A stretch of DNA of 64,000 nt from SIG437 sp045648985 (GCA_045648985.1 JAZROZ010000023.1:1-64000); one strand, 5' to 3'; shown: positions 1 through 8,262, numbered from the stretch's first letter. The notes: generated from the letters alone by a model not told the origin. Made by a program: numbers and translations.

Positions 1-96
1 GCTGAATTGAAAAGATATATTGACTATTACAACAACGAAAGAATTTCTTTAAAACTAAAAGGAATGAGCCCGGTACAATACCGAACTCATTCATAA
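1..96 (+). CDS. IS3-family transposase OrfB, C-terminal fragment
   Basis: This is the last 31 codons and stop of a transposase whose 5' part is outside the window. The residues include YYNNERIS, LKLKGMSP and VQYRT, the very conserved C-terminal signature of the DDE (rve) transposases of IS3/IS150 elements. In the intact family this protein is produced with OrfA by programmed frameshifting and cuts and joins the IS ends. The reading frame has no stop up to the window edge and sits 20 nt before the terminal repeat, as in complete elements. Whether the rest is intact cannot be seen. Confidence 0.85.
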   Translation, partial: AELKRYIDYYNNERISLKLKGMSPVQYRTHS

Positions 97-141
97 GCAA
101 TTTAATATTAAATTTTTGTCTAAACTTTGGGGTTCACTTCA
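1..141 (+). mobile_element. Right end of an IS3-family insertion sequence
   Basis: The window opens inside an IS. The last codons of an IS3-type orfB transposase end at 94-96. They are followed at 117-141 by a 25-nt terminal repeat starting TGTCTAAACTTTGGGG and ending TTCA, the shape expected for the right inverted repeat of the IS150/IS3 group. The left end lies outside the window, so intactness and target duplication cannot be judged. Confidence 0.8.
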
Positions 142-192
142 TTATCTGGTGGTGGTCTTTACTGATATACACCATTTTTATATACCTAAAGT

Positions 193-280
193 CATTTCGT
201 ATCTACCTGCCAAAGTTAGACTGTCGCCGGCGACCGGAAAATTTCCGGTCGCAGCAACAGCAGGAAAAGGTATCGAAATG
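193..280. repeat. Imperfect inverted repeat enclosing a GC-rich perfect palindrome
   Basis: The arms CATTTCGTATCTACCTGC (193-210) and GCAGG...GGTATCGAAATG (260-280) are imperfectly complementary. Between them lies an 11-bp perfect inverted repeat GCGACCGGAAA / TTTCCGGTCGC (230-252, 1-nt spacer). Its GC content stands out from the AT-rich surroundings. No open frame covers it. It could be a small mobile repeat or a structured RNA; the function is unknown. Confidence 0.45.
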
Positions 281-303
281 TGAGTGATAAGGCTTAATAA
301 TGT

Positions 304-330
304 GATAAGAATAATTTTCTTATCTTTTTT
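304..330 (+). terminator. Weak hairpin with T-run
   Basis: GATAAGA (304-310) pairs with TCTTATC (318-324) and is followed by six T. As a plus-strand terminator it would end transcription leaving the IS; it may also serve the convergent gene. The stem is AT-rich and weak. Confidence 0.3.
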
Positions 331-341
331 AACTTATGTTT

Positions 342-1475
342 TTACACAAGTTCATCAAGTGACATTCCGTCTTGCGGAACAAACTGTCTCCAGTATTCCA
401 CGCTCTTTTTACAGTCACTGAGCACTTTTTCCATAATTGATGTTGTTCCTGAGAAAAGTTCTAAGGTGAGATAGATTTCATCACATTTTGTAGGAAGTCC
501 TGCGTCTTGTTCTTTATCATATGATTCTTTTAGTGCTCTTAAAACTTTTTTGCCATCTACAACGCCTTTTGCATTTTCTTCTTTTGTAAACGGCAAGTGT
601 GCAGAAATTGTTCCATTTGTCTGCTGAAGGTGGATAATCGGGCTATAGCAACCGAATTTTCTCAACGCTTCATAGCAATCGCCGTCTGAGACTTTTGCAA
701 AAAGCTGCGGATTATTTTCAATTTCTTTATGTATTTCGCTCAGTACATTTTCCCCGCCTTCTCTTGCAAGCTTAAAGGCTTTATCTGTGCCAAGCCATAC
801 ATCTCCTGGTTCTGCCGACAAAATTTTCTCGTCAGAAGGAATCTGGAATTTATTATGATGATGTCCTAAATCTTCCGTGAAATAGAAATCATAGCCACTT
901 CTTTCTTTTACTTTCTTAAGAAGATACTCTGTATCAGTATCACGCCATGGATACTGATGTGGTGTGTACATTCTCTCAAGTCCTACACTTGTACAGTTCT
1001 GCTCTGCTGCATACTTACTTACCTTACTTAATTCTTCTATCAATATATCAACATATTTATTATATGTTTCTTCGCTCTGCAAAATACTATTTTTAAAAGC
1101 ATGTGCAAAAAAACCAAGTCCGCTTTCAAGTTCAGCTGCAGCAGATATAAGTGGGAAAACAAAGTTTTCTACCATGTTATCACGAACGCGTTTATCAGGA
1201 TGCGCTAAGCCAAGTGTTGTGTATGAGCCGTGTCCTGAATAGAGATTACATACTTTAACACCATGCTTTTTTTCTGCCTTTTTTACTTCCTCTATCCAGT
1301 CTTTTAAATATTCTTTTCCCATATAAAGCGGGTCAAGCTCTGTATCAGCACTTGCCTCTATGTAGTTAACACCTAATTCTTTGATTTTGGCTGCCCATTC
1401 ATCAGGTGATGTCCACCTTTTATAGAATATACAGTTATCTATCGCTAAATATATTTTTGGATATTTCTTTGCCAT
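342..1475 (-). CDS. Xylose isomerase-like TIM-barrel protein (sugar phosphate isomerase/epimerase family)
   Basis: The product is about 377 aa and resembles the AP-endonuclease-2 / xylose isomerase-like superfamily of TIM-barrel sugar isomerases and epimerases. Recognisable blocks are IYLAIDNC near the N-terminus, YIEASADTELDPLYM, SVGLERMYTPHQYPW, EDLGHHHNKF and GDCYEALR, with Glu, His and Asp residues suited to metal binding. The start at 1475 is chosen because GGGGAG lies 10 nt upstream and the family begins with this motif; an upstream in-frame GTG (1517) lacks a ribosome binding site. It stands alone between an IS and the rpsF operon, so the substrate is not indicated. It may serve sugar or polyol catabolism. 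Confidence 0.7.
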   Translation of the reverse strand: MAKKYPKIYLAIDNCIFYKRWTSPDEWAAKIKELGVNYIEASADTELDPLYMGKEYLKDWIEEVKKAEKKHGVKVCNLYSGHGSYTTLGLAHPDKRVRDNMVENFVFPLISAAAELESGLGFFAHAFKNSILQSEETYNKYVDILIEELSKVSKYAAEQNCTSVGLERMYTPHQYPWRDTDTEYLLKKVKERSGYDFYFTEDLGHHHNKFQIPSDEKILSAEPGDVWLGTDKAFKLAREGGENVLSEIHKEIENNPQLFAKVSDGDCYEALRKFGCYSPIIHLQQTNGTISAHLPFTKEENAKGVVDGKKVLRALKESYDKEQDAGLPTKCDEIYLTLELFSGTTSIMEKVLSDCKKSVEYWRQFVPQDGMSLDELV

Positions 1476-1591
1476 TTTTCCAATGCTCCCCACATACATT
1501 TTCTCGCTATTTATCACACAACATTTATATTATACACCATTTAAAACCATTTTTCAATACCAAAAAAATAAATTTTTATCACTTTTTTCTA

Positions 1592-1620
1592 TTGACAAAA
1601 CATTAATTATCTATTATAAT
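1592..1620 (+). promoter_or_regulatory. Consensus promoter of the rpsF-ssb-rpsR operon
   Basis: TTGACA (1592-1597), a 17-nt spacer and TATAAT (1615-1620) form a perfect housekeeping sigma promoter, about 75 nt before the rpsF start codon. Confidence 0.9.
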
Positions 1621-1649
1621 GATTAAGTATGTTTACGTACACAAACCTT

Positions 1650-1672
1650 GCTCTGTGCCAAGAGCCCAGAGC
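1650..1672 (+). promoter_or_regulatory. Leader hairpin upstream of rpsF
   Basis: GCTCTG (1650-1655) pairs with CAGAGC (1667-1672) around an 11-nt loop, just before the rpsF ribosome binding site. rpsF operons often carry an S6:S18-binding leader hairpin. This one has the right position, but I do not see the CCG signature of that motif, so autoregulation is only a possibility. Confidence 0.35.
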
Positions 1673-1698
1673 CTAAAGTCCAGAAGGAGGTGAAAAAG

Positions 1699-2010
1699 AT
1701 GATGGAAACAATCAACAATTACGAGACTATTTTTGTAATTGACGCAAGCCTTGAAGAAGAAAAAATCACAGGTCTTGTAGAAAAGTTCAAATCATTAATT
1801 TCAGGAGCAGGTGAGATCACATCAATTGATGAATGGGGAAAAAGAAGACTTGCATATCCAATTAATGATTTAACCGAAGGTTATTATGTGCTTATTAACT
1901 TCAGCTCAAAACCGGATTTCCCGCAGGAGCTTGAAAGAATCTACCGTATAACCGAAGGCGTATTAAGAGATATCGTTATAAAAAAAGAAGACAAGAAAAA
2001 AAGAAGCTAA
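1699..2010 (+). CDS. rpsF: Ribosomal protein bS6
   Basis: bS6 is a 30S platform protein that pairs with bS18. The product is 103 aa, the usual length, with the typical start (NYETIFVID), the EWGKRRLAYPI block and a lysine-rich C-terminus. The ATG at 1699 is chosen because AAGGAGGT lies 7 nt upstream; an upstream in-frame ATG at 1648 falls in the leader hairpin. It is the first gene of the classic rpsF-ssb-rpsR operon, behind a perfect promoter. Confidence 0.97.
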   Translation: MMETINNYETIFVIDASLEEEKITGLVEKFKSLISGAGEITSIDEWGKRRLAYPINDLTEGYYVLINFSSKPDFPQELERIYRITEGVLRDIVIKKEDKKKRS

Positions 2011-2048
2011 TTTAAAAAGCTAATTAAGTGTCTAAGGGGGTAGTTTTC

Positions 2049-2477
2049 ATGAACAAAGTAATACTGGTTGGAAGACTCGCAAGAGACCCTGAACTCCGTA
2101 CAACACAATCCGGTGTTTCTGTTTGCAGCTTCACTGTTGCTTGTGACAGAAGATATCAAAAAGCGGGTGAAGAAAGACAAGCTGACTTCATCAGTTGTAT
2201 TGCATGGAGACAACAGGCAGATTTCATCTGCAAATTCTTCACAAAGGGAATGAGAATTGCTTTAGACGGAAGCATCCAGACACGTTCTTGGGATGATAAC
2301 GATGGAAACAAAAGATACGCAACAGAAGTTGTTGTTGACCATGCTGAATTTGCTCAGAGCAAAAATGAAGGCATGTCTAGTAGTGCGCAGGCATCCCCTG
2401 CTAACCCTTTCCCAACAGCTCCGTCAGGTGATATCGATGGGTTTATGCCTGTCGAGGAAGAGGATTTACCCTTTTAA
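2049..2477 (+). CDS. ssb: Single-stranded DNA-binding protein
   Basis: The product is 142 aa with an N-terminal OB fold of about 105 residues (MNKVILVGRLARDPE, FTVACDRR, DFISCIAWRQQADF, GSIQTRSWDD). It has a short Ser/Pro-rich linker and the acidic tail EEEDLPF that docks replication and repair partners. It coats single-stranded DNA during replication. The ATG at 2049 has AAGGGGG 8 nt upstream and begins with the family's usual residues; an in-frame ATG seven codons earlier overlaps that site. It lies between rpsF and rpsR, as in most Firmicutes. Confidence 0.97.
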   Translation: MNKVILVGRLARDPELRTTQSGVSVCSFTVACDRRYQKAGEERQADFISCIAWRQQADFICKFFTKGMRIALDGSIQTRSWDDNDGNKRYATEVVVDHAEFAQSKNEGMSSSAQASPANPFPTAPSGDIDGFMPVEEEDLPF

Positions 2478-2507
2478 TCAGTAAAAATTAATAAGGAGGA
2501 AGTTAAA

Positions 2508-2747
2508 ATGGCTGAAAGACCTATGAACAAAGCTCGCAAACCAAAGAAAAAGGTTTGTCAGTTCTGTCAGGACAAAATAGATTATATCGATTACAAAGAC
2601 GTTGCTAAGCTCAGAAGATTTGTGTCTGAAAGAGCTAAGATTCTTCCAAGAAGAATCACAGGAACTTGCGCTAAACATCAGCGTCAGCTCACTGAAGCTA
2701 TCAAACGTGCACGTCATATCGCTCTTTTGCCCTTCAGTGCAGAATAG
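2508..2747 (+). CDS. rpsR: Ribosomal protein bS18
   Basis: bS18 is a small 30S platform protein and the partner of bS6. The product is 79 aa with the conserved YKDVAKLRRFVSERAKILPRR core and the TCAKHQRQLTEAIKRAR block. A CxxC pair (VCQFC, residues 17 and 20) and a third Cys near residue 53 suggest the zinc-binding form of bS18. The ATG is preceded by AAGGAGG. It is the last gene of the operon and is followed by a strong terminator. Confidence 0.97.
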   Translation: MAERPMNKARKPKKKVCQFCQDKIDYIDYKDVAKLRRFVSERAKILPRRITGTCAKHQRQLTEAIKRARHIALLPFSAE

Positions 2748-2760
2748 TATTTAAAAGTTT

Positions 2761-2790
2761 AAGCTCACAACATTTGTTGTGAGCTTTTTT
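2761..2790 (+). terminator. Terminator of the rpsF operon
   Basis: A 12-bp perfect stem AAGCTCACAACA / TGTTGTGAGCTT (2761-2786) with a 2-nt apex runs into a T-run. It sits 14 nt after the rpsR stop codon. Confidence 0.9.
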
Positions 2791-2914
2791 GTTGTGTTTT
2801 ATCACACCATTGGCGCAGAGAAAATTGCTTAGAATTGACAAGCTGAACCAAAGGGAACCCGAAGACGTACATTGGTACGTCGAGAGGTGAAGTTTATTCG
2901 TAGCAAAAGACATA
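2791..2914. other. Non-coding, structured intergenic stretch
   Basis: The interval from 2748 to 3060 has no gene. Between its two terminators lies about 120 bp that is less AT-rich than its flanks and contains GACGTAC / GTACGTC (around an ATTG loop) plus GGGAACCC-like short repeats. No open frame or known riboswitch core (such as a T-box) is visible. It may be a dispersed intergenic repeat or a small RNA. Confidence 0.35.
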
Positions 2915-2963
2915 CAAAAAAAGGAAGGAAAATCAAACTTAATAAGATTTTTCTTCCTTTTTT
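2915..2963. terminator. Bidirectional terminator between rpsR and ilvE
   Basis: AAAAAAGGAAGGAAAATC pairs with GATTTTTCTTCCTTTTTT (one wobble) and is flanked by A- and T-runs on both sides. It can end ilvE transcription on the minus strand and act as a second stop for the ribosomal operon. Confidence 0.75.
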
Positions 2964-3060
2964 CTTAATATTTATTTTTTCATACAACTAAGAGTTTCAC
3001 GCTATGTTATACAACAACAAAGTTGTCTTTTGTGTTCCAAGTAATTTTATCAAGCCAGGA

Positions 3061-4125
3061 TTACTGAACTTTTACAGTAAATCCTAGTGTATCTTCTACT
3101 GCACCTTTCTGGATACCAGTGATTGTATCATATAAGAACTGTGAAATCTCACCGATTTCGTTATTGTTGATTACCATTTTCTTACCCTTATAGCAAAGCT
3201 CGCCGACAGGTGAAATTACTGCGGCTGTACCTGTGCCGAATACTTCTTTTAGCTTGCCTTTTTTATATGCTTTTAAGATTTCATCAATTGAAATTCTCTT
3301 CTCTTTTGCTTTATAGCCATTAGCCTGAAGCACCTTTAAAACAGAATCTCTCGTAATACCCGGCAAAATACTTCCGTTTAATTCAGGAGTTACAATCTCG
3401 TCTCCGATTACAAAAAAGATATTCATTGCGCCGACTTCTTCTATGTACTTTCTGTTAACACCGTCAAGCCAAAGCACCTGAGAATAACCTTTTGCTTCTG
3501 AAACTTCCTGAGCTTTTAAGCTTGCTGCATAGTTACCTGCAGTTTTAGCATAACCCATACCGCCTTTTACGGCACGAACATAGTCATCTTCAACCCAGAT
3601 TTTAACAGGAGCGAGACCATCTTTATAGTATGAGCCAACAGGTGATAAAATCACCATGAATTTATATGTTTTTGAGGGATGAACACCAAGAGCATTGTCT
3701 GTTCCGAAAATGAACGGACGAATGTAAAGAGATGTGCCTTCACCTTCGGGAATCCAATCCTGGTCAACTAAAACCAACTGTTTGATAGCTTCTACTGCAA
3801 ACTCTTCATCAATCTGCGGAATGCAAAGTCTGTCATTTGAAACATTGATTCTGTGCATATTTCTTTCAGGTCTGAAAAGATTTATCGAGCCATCAGCCGT
3901 TTTATATGCCTTAAGACCTTCAAAAATAGCCTGGCCATAGTGTAAAACCATGCATGACGGGTCGATTGAAATCGAACCATAAGGAACAATCTGAGCATCA
4001 TGCCAGCCTATTCCATCTGTATAATCCATCACAAACATATGGTCTGTGAAATGTTTTCCGAAACCTAAAGCATCTACTGCCGGTTTTTCTTTCGGAGTTG
4101 TTGTTTTTGTGATTTTGATATCCAT
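3061..4125 (-). CDS. ilvE: Branched-chain amino acid aminotransferase
   Basis: This is a PLP enzyme that interconverts Leu, Ile and Val with their 2-oxo acids using glutamate/2-oxoglutarate. The product is 354 aa, the length of the BCAT-II type (fold type IV). HYGQAIFEGLKAY and NLFRPERNMHR are conserved. The catalytic lysine is K194 in GYAKTAGNYAASL, and GTGTAAVISPVG closes the active site. AGGAGG precedes the ATG. It stands alone, divergent from the cyclophilin gene, with no other ilv or leu genes nearby. No T-box leader is seen in the 150 nt upstream. Confidence 0.95.
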   Translation of the reverse strand: MDIKITKTTTPKEKPAVDALGFGKHFTDHMFVMDYTDGIGWHDAQIVPYGSISIDPSCMVLHYGQAIFEGLKAYKTADGSINLFRPERNMHRINVSNDRLCIPQIDEEFAVEAIKQLVLVDQDWIPEGEGTSLYIRPFIFGTDNALGVHPSKTYKFMVILSPVGSYYKDGLAPVKIWVEDDYVRAVKGGMGYAKTAGNYAASLKAQEVSEAKGYSQVLWLDGVNRKYIEEVGAMNIFFVIGDEIVTPELNGSILPGITRDSVLKVLQANGYKAKEKRISIDEILKAYKKGKLKEVFGTGTAAVISPVGELCYKGKKMVINNNEIGEISQFLYDTITGIQKGAVEDTLGFTVKVQ

Positions 4126-4301
4126 AATTATCCTCCTAAGAATTAGTTTTTTCTTCTAATGTATCATTATATATCAAACATTTTAAAAAGTAAAGGGATT
4201 GAGAAAAAAAACTTGAAAAAGTTATTAAAACACTTGATTTTTTACCATTTTGTGATAAAATATATAATGGTTTTATTTTGGAAAATAACAAGGAGGAAAT
4301 T

Positions 4302-4910
4302 ATGCTGAAGAAAATTTTTAAAATAACAGCTTTTATGCTTGTTTTCGGTATGTTCTGCACAGCTTGTTCAAATGGCAGCGGTAAGGATGAAACCCAAAAC
4401 GATGCTCAGACCGAAGCTCCCTCAAATGAAAACCCAAAAGTTCTTCTCACTTTAGAAGATGGCAGAGAGATTAAAATGGAGCTTTATCCTGAGATTGCGC
4501 CACTCTCAGTTGACCTTTTCTTAAAGGGTGTTGAAACAGGCTATTATAACGGCAAGGTTTTTCACAGAGCAGTTCCGGGATTTATGATTCAGGGTGGTTC
4601 GGCAACCGGCACAGGAATTGGCGGTATGGACGAAACAATTAAAGGTGAATTTGCATCAAACGGATTTGACAATCCGCTTTCTCACAAACGCGGTGTTTTA
4701 TCACTTGCTCGCACAAATGCACCAAACTCTGCAAGCGGTCAGTTCTTCATTATGCACGATGACGGAGAATTCTTAGATGGAAACTATGCAGCTTTCGGTA
4801 TGGTTTTAGAAGGTATGGATGTTGTTGACGACATCGCTGAAATGCCTACAAGCGGTGAAATGCTCATTGAAAAACCGGTTATCGAGTCAATAGTTATGAT
4901 TGAAGAATAA
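4302..4910 (+). CDS. Cyclophilin-type peptidyl-prolyl isomerase lipoprotein
   Basis: The product is 202 aa. Residues 1-22 are a lipoprotein signal ending FCTAC (lipidated Cys22), followed by a Ser/Asn/Glu-rich linker. The cyclophilin domain runs from about residue 45 to the end, with FHRAVPGFMIQGG (catalytic Arg) and ASGQFFI. It should be anchored outside the membrane and catalyse proline isomerisation in secreted proteins. The start is the ATG at 4302 with AAGGAGG 5 nt upstream; an in-frame ATG eight codons earlier has no site. It is divergent from ilvE and precedes gapA with its own promoter between. Confidence 0.92.
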   Translation: MLKKIFKITAFMLVFGMFCTACSNGSGKDETQNDAQTEAPSNENPKVLLTLEDGREIKMELYPEIAPLSVDLFLKGVETGYYNGKVFHRAVPGFMIQGGSATGTGIGGMDETIKGEFASNGFDNPLSHKRGVLSLARTNAPNSASGQFFIMHDDGEFLDGNYAAFGMVLEGMDVVDDIAEMPTSGEMLIEKPVIESIVMIEE

Positions 4911-4947
4911 AAAAGTCGAAAAAAATTAAATTTTTTTCAAATAATAC

Positions 4948-4976
4948 TTGAATATTTTAGCAATATATTATAAAAT
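4948..4976 (+). promoter_or_regulatory. gapA promoter
   Basis: TTGAAT (4948-4953), a 17-nt spacer and TAAAAT (4971-4976), 45 nt before the gapA start. A second TTGACA follows at about 4985 but has no good -10 at the right distance. Confidence 0.6.
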
Positions 4977-5021
4977 ATATATATTGACAAAATTATAACA
5001 ATTTTTTAGGAGGTTTGCTAA

Positions 5022-6032
5022 ATGAAAGCAAAAGTTGGTATTAATGGTTTTGGCCGTATCGGTCGTCTTGTTTTCAGAGCTGCTATGTACAACGAAAAAG
5101 TTGACGTAGTAGGTATCAATGACCCATTCATTGATCTTGAATACATGGTTTACATGTTAAGATACGATACAGTACACGGTCAGTTCAAAGGAACAATTGA
5201 AACAAAAGGTGACAAGCTCGTTGTAAACGGCAAGGAAATCGCTGTTTATGCAAGCATGAACCCTGCAGAAATTCCGTGGAAAGACTGCGGTGCTGAATAC
5301 GTTGTTGAATCAACAGGTGTATTCACAACAACTGAAAAAGCTTCAGCTCATATCCAGGCAGGTGCTAAGAAAGTTGTTATCTCAGCTCCATCAGCTGACG
5401 CTCCAATGTTTGTTATGGGCGTTAACAACAACAAATATACAAAGGATATGACTGTTATTTCTAATGCTTCTTGTACAACAAACTGTTTAGCTCCTTTAGC
5501 TAAAGTTATTCACGAGAAGTTTGGTATTATCGAAGGCTTAATGACAACTGTTCATGCTACAACAGCTACACAGAAAACAGTTGACGGTCCTTCTAAGAAA
5601 GACTGGAGAGGCGGCAGAGGCGCTGCATTTAACATCATCCCGTCTTCAACAGGTGCAGCTAAAGCAGTTGGTAAGGTTATTCCTGAACTCAACGGCAAGC
5701 TCACAGGTATGGCATTCAGAGTTCCTACAGCAGACGTTTCTGTTGTTGACTTAACATGCCGTTTAGAAAAAGCTGCAACATATGATGAAATCAAAGCTGC
5801 TGTTAAAGCTGCAAGCGAAAACGAACTTAATGGCATCTTAGGATACACAGAAGATGCTGTTGTTTCATCTGACTTCATTTCAGATGCTAGAACATCTATA
5901 TTTGATGCTAAAGCAGGTATTTCATTAAATGATAACTTCGTAAAACTCGTTTCATGGTATGATAACGAATGGGGTTACTCAAACAAAGTTGTTGACCTTA
6001 TTGCTTATGCTTACGGCGTTGACAACAAATAA
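5022..6032 (+). CDS. gapA: Glyceraldehyde-3-phosphate dehydrogenase, type I
   Basis: GAPDH oxidises glyceraldehyde-3-phosphate to 1,3-bisphosphoglycerate with NAD and phosphate in glycolysis. The product is 336 aa. It has the Rossmann start VGINGFGRIGR, the catalytic SNASCTTNCLAP with Cys151, the HATTATQ loop and the C-terminal WYDNEWGYSNK. The ATG follows TTTAGGAGGT. It is transcribed alone with its own promoter and terminator, and has the codon regularity of a highly expressed gene. Confidence 0.98.
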   Translation: MKAKVGINGFGRIGRLVFRAAMYNEKVDVVGINDPFIDLEYMVYMLRYDTVHGQFKGTIETKGDKLVVNGKEIAVYASMNPAEIPWKDCGAEYVVESTGVFTTTEKASAHIQAGAKKVVISAPSADAPMFVMGVNNNKYTKDMTVISNASCTTNCLAPLAKVIHEKFGIIEGLMTTVHATTATQKTVDGPSKKDWRGGRGAAFNIIPSSTGAAKAVGKVIPELNGKLTGMAFRVPTADVSVVDLTCRLEKAATYDEIKAAVKAASENELNGILGYTEDAVVSSDFISDARTSIFDAKAGISLNDNFVKLVSWYDNEWGYSNKVVDLIAYAYGVDNK

Positions 6033-6052
6033 TTAAGATTTTAATTAATATG

Positions 6053-6084
6053 AAAATGCGGTGGTTTTACCACCGCATTTTTTT
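6053..6084 (+). terminator. gapA terminator
   Basis: AAAATGCGGTGG (6053-6064) pairs with CCACCGCATTTT (6070-6081) around a 5-nt loop, and T-rich sequence follows. Confidence 0.92.
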
Positions 6085-6097
6085 ATAAATGAAAGAA

Positions 6098-6127
6098 GTG
6101 TAGCAAAATTGAATCATTTTGCTACAC
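6098..6127 (-). terminator. Hairpin of the dispersed TGTAGCAAAAT family
   Basis: GTGTAGCAAAAT (6098-6109) pairs perfectly with ATTTTGCTACAC (6116-6127). It lies just after the histidine kinase stop and probably terminates that minus-strand operon. The same core recurs at 22274-22316 and 22470-22514. Confidence 0.6.
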
Positions 6128-6133
6128 CCTATT

Positions 6134-7549
6134 TCATCTCTTTGGAGCAAGTGCTAAAGTAAAATTAAATCTTGAATATTTCCCAATCTCACTCTCTGCC
6201 CATATTCGTTCTTTATGAGCCTTAAGTATACTCTTTACAATATAAAGTCCAAGCCCCACACCTGTTTTATCAAGACTTCTTGACTTATCGCTTTTATAGA
6301 ATCTGTCAAAAATATGCTCAATATCTGCTTTGTCTATCCCCTCTCCTGAATTTTGAATAGACACATATGCTTTCTGGTCCTGTACTCCTGTTCTGATGTC
6401 AATAAAACCACCATTATCTACAAACTTCACGGCATTGTCAACAAGGTTAATGAGCACTCTCTGAATACTGTCTTTATCGGCAAAGACACGCAGACTATCG
6501 CTTTCAAAATTAACTGTAAGATTAATATTTTTGTCAAGGATACGTTTTTCAATTTTTATGATATGCAGACGAATCATCTCATTTATATCAAAGTCGCGCA
6601 TTTCAACATTGAATTTACCCTGCTCAAGCTTATTCATATCCATCAGGTCATTTACAAGTCTTGAAAGACGTTTGCTCTCATCAAGCACGATAGATAAATA
6701 CTGCTCGCGTCTATCGTCAGGAATCGTGCCGTCAAGCAGTCCTTCAACAAAACCTGTTATGGTAGTCATTGGTGTCCTTAGTTCGTGTGCAATATTTGCA
6801 AGAAAGCTTGTTCTTGCAGTTTCATGACGCGAAATCGCTCCCGCCATGTCATTAAACGTTTCACCAAGCTCTCCAATCTCATTATTAGCATTTAGCTCTA
6901 CTCTCTTCTCATAATTGCCGTTTGCTATACTTTTAGCAGCATTATTAAGCGTCTTTAAAGGTGTTGTGATTTTTTTAGATATGATATAAGTAATCATAAC
7001 GGCAAACAGTAATACAAAGCCTGCGATTATTATAAATCTTGTCATAATCTCTGAACGCAGATGATTAATCTCAGGCACCGGCATACTTATCATAACACCG
7101 CCAAATACCGAATCGCCTTCTCTCATTGGCACTCCAACAGTTAAAAATGTTGTGTTAAAAATTCCACCAAGATTACCGATGAACTTTACTGTGTTACCTT
7201 TTAAAATCCCTTGTACAAACTCTTTGTTAATCTTAAGGCTTTCGTCTTTTCCACTGTTTACAACAACATCGCCGTCATTATCTATAATCGCAATCAATGT
7301 ATTTGTTGACAGCGCAATAACGTCAATATTGGCTTTATATGTTTCTTTTAATATGTCGGGCTGAACCTTTGCAAGATTTATTGTAAATTCAGAAATCTTG
7401 TTTGCAGTTGATGTCAGCTCCTTGACATTCTGCCTCGTTAAGAAATTACCTAAAAAGCTATATAGAAAAGTTCCGCTTATAAAGAAACTGAACGTCAGCA
7501 CCATTATTACAAGAGAAAAAAGTTGTCCGAAGATACCTCTTTTTCGCAA
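6134..7549 (-). CDS. Sensor histidine kinase, HAMP-HisKA-HATPase
   Basis: The product is about 471 aa. A first membrane segment covers residues 10-35, an extracytoplasmic sensor region about 35-170, a second membrane segment about 172-193, and HAMP follows. HisKA contains the phospho-accepting His in ANIAHELRTPMTT (His258 counted from the upstream GTG), and the ATPase domain has NLVDNAVKF, NSGEGI and GVGLGLYIVKSI. It phosphorylates the regulator encoded 14-23 nt upstream. The start is probably TTG 7549, because the AGGGAG site overlaps the GTG at 7558. The layout resembles ResE/PhoR-type kinases; the stimulus is unknown. Confidence 0.9.
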   Translation of the reverse strand: MRKRGIFGQLFSLVIMVLTFSFFISGTFLYSFLGNFLTRQNVKELTSTANKISEFTINLAKVQPDILKETYKANIDVIALSTNTLIAIIDNDGDVVVNSGKDESLKINKEFVQGILKGNTVKFIGNLGGIFNTTFLTVGVPMREGDSVFGGVMISMPVPEINHLRSEIMTRFIIIAGFVLLFAVMITYIISKKITTPLKTLNNAAKSIANGNYEKRVELNANNEIGELGETFNDMAGAISRHETARTSFLANIAHELRTPMTTITGFVEGLLDGTIPDDRREQYLSIVLDESKRLSRLVNDLMDMNKLEQGKFNVEMRDFDINEMIRLHIIKIEKRILDKNINLTVNFESDSLRVFADKDSIQRVLINLVDNAVKFVDNGGFIDIRTGVQDQKAYVSIQNSGEGIDKADIEHIFDRFYKSDKSRSLDKTGVGLGLYIVKSILKAHKERIWAESEIGKYSRFNFTLALAPKR

Positions 7550-7572
7550 TCTGATCACTCCCTGAATGCGCC

Positions 7573-8262
7573 TTATTTGACTTCAAACTTATAGCCTACT
7601 CCCCATACGGTTTTGAGTTGCCAGTTCTGATCAGGTCCTGCCAAATCAAGCTTTTCACGAAGTCTTTTTACATGAACATCAACTGTTCTTGAATCACCGA
7701 AATAGTCAAACCCCCACACAGTTTCGAGCAGTTGTTCACGTGTAAAAACCTTATTGGGATTAGTTGCCATAAAATACAAAAGCTCAAGCTCTTTTGGTGG
7801 AACATCTATTGACTTTCCGCTTATTTTAAGCTCATAGTTAGAAAGATTAATAACAATATTGGGATATACAATTTCTTTATCAGCAGTGTCGTTTTGTCCT
7901 GATCTTCTCAAAACTGCTTTTATTCTTGCAACAAGCTCTTTGTTTTCAAAGGGCTTTACAATATAGTCATCAGCACCAAGCTCTAACCCCAACACCTTAT
8001 CAAATGTTTCTCCCTTTGCTGTGAGCATAATCACAGGAATGTTACTTACTCTTCTGATTTCTCTGCACACCTGAAAACCGTCCATCTTCGGAAGCATAAC
8101 ATCAAGCAATACAACTGCAGGTGTACTTTCTTTAAATGAATTAACGGCAGCCTGACCGTCGTGAGCAAGTGTCACGCTAAAGCCTTCTTTTTCAAGGTAG
8201 AGTCTGATTAGCTCGCAAATATTTTTATCGTCATCTACAACTAAAACTCTCTGATTATTCAT
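7573..8262 (-). CDS. OmpR-family response regulator
   Basis: The product is 229 aa. The receiver domain has DDD near residue 10, phospho-acceptor Asp54 in VLLDVMLPKMDG, the Thr in MLTAKG and the Lys in IVKPF. The winged-helix domain has LYFMATNPNKVFTREQLLE and RTVDVHVKRLREK. The ATG at 8262 is chosen because GGAG lies 7 nt upstream; the in-frame TTG at 8268 is only 1 nt from that site. It forms a two-gene operon with the downstream kinase. Confidence 0.93.
   Translation of the reverse strand: MNNQRVLVVDDDKNICELIRLYLEKEGFSVTLAHDGQAAVNSFKESTPAVVLLDVMLPKMDGFQVCREIRRVSNIPVIMLTAKGETFDKVLGLELGADDYIVKPFENKELVARIKAVLRRSGQNDTADKEIVYPNIVINLSNYELKISGKSIDVPPKELELLYFMATNPNKVFTREQLLETVWGFDYFGDSRTVDVHVKRLREKLDLAGPDQNWQLKTVWGVGYKFEVK

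Noticed and set aside
1650..1672. Firm assignment of the rpsF leader hairpin as the S6:S18-binding motif
   Set aside because: Position fits, but the expected CCG signature is not seen, so it is listed only as a hairpin.
2791..3060. T-box or other amino-acid leader for ilvE
   Set aside because: This interval is downstream of ilvE (minus strand), and no T-box core is present upstream of ilvE either.
5552..5878. Minus-strand frame of 108 codons inside gapA
   Set aside because: It lies wholly opposite a strongly conserved gene and has no ribosome site or family resemblance.
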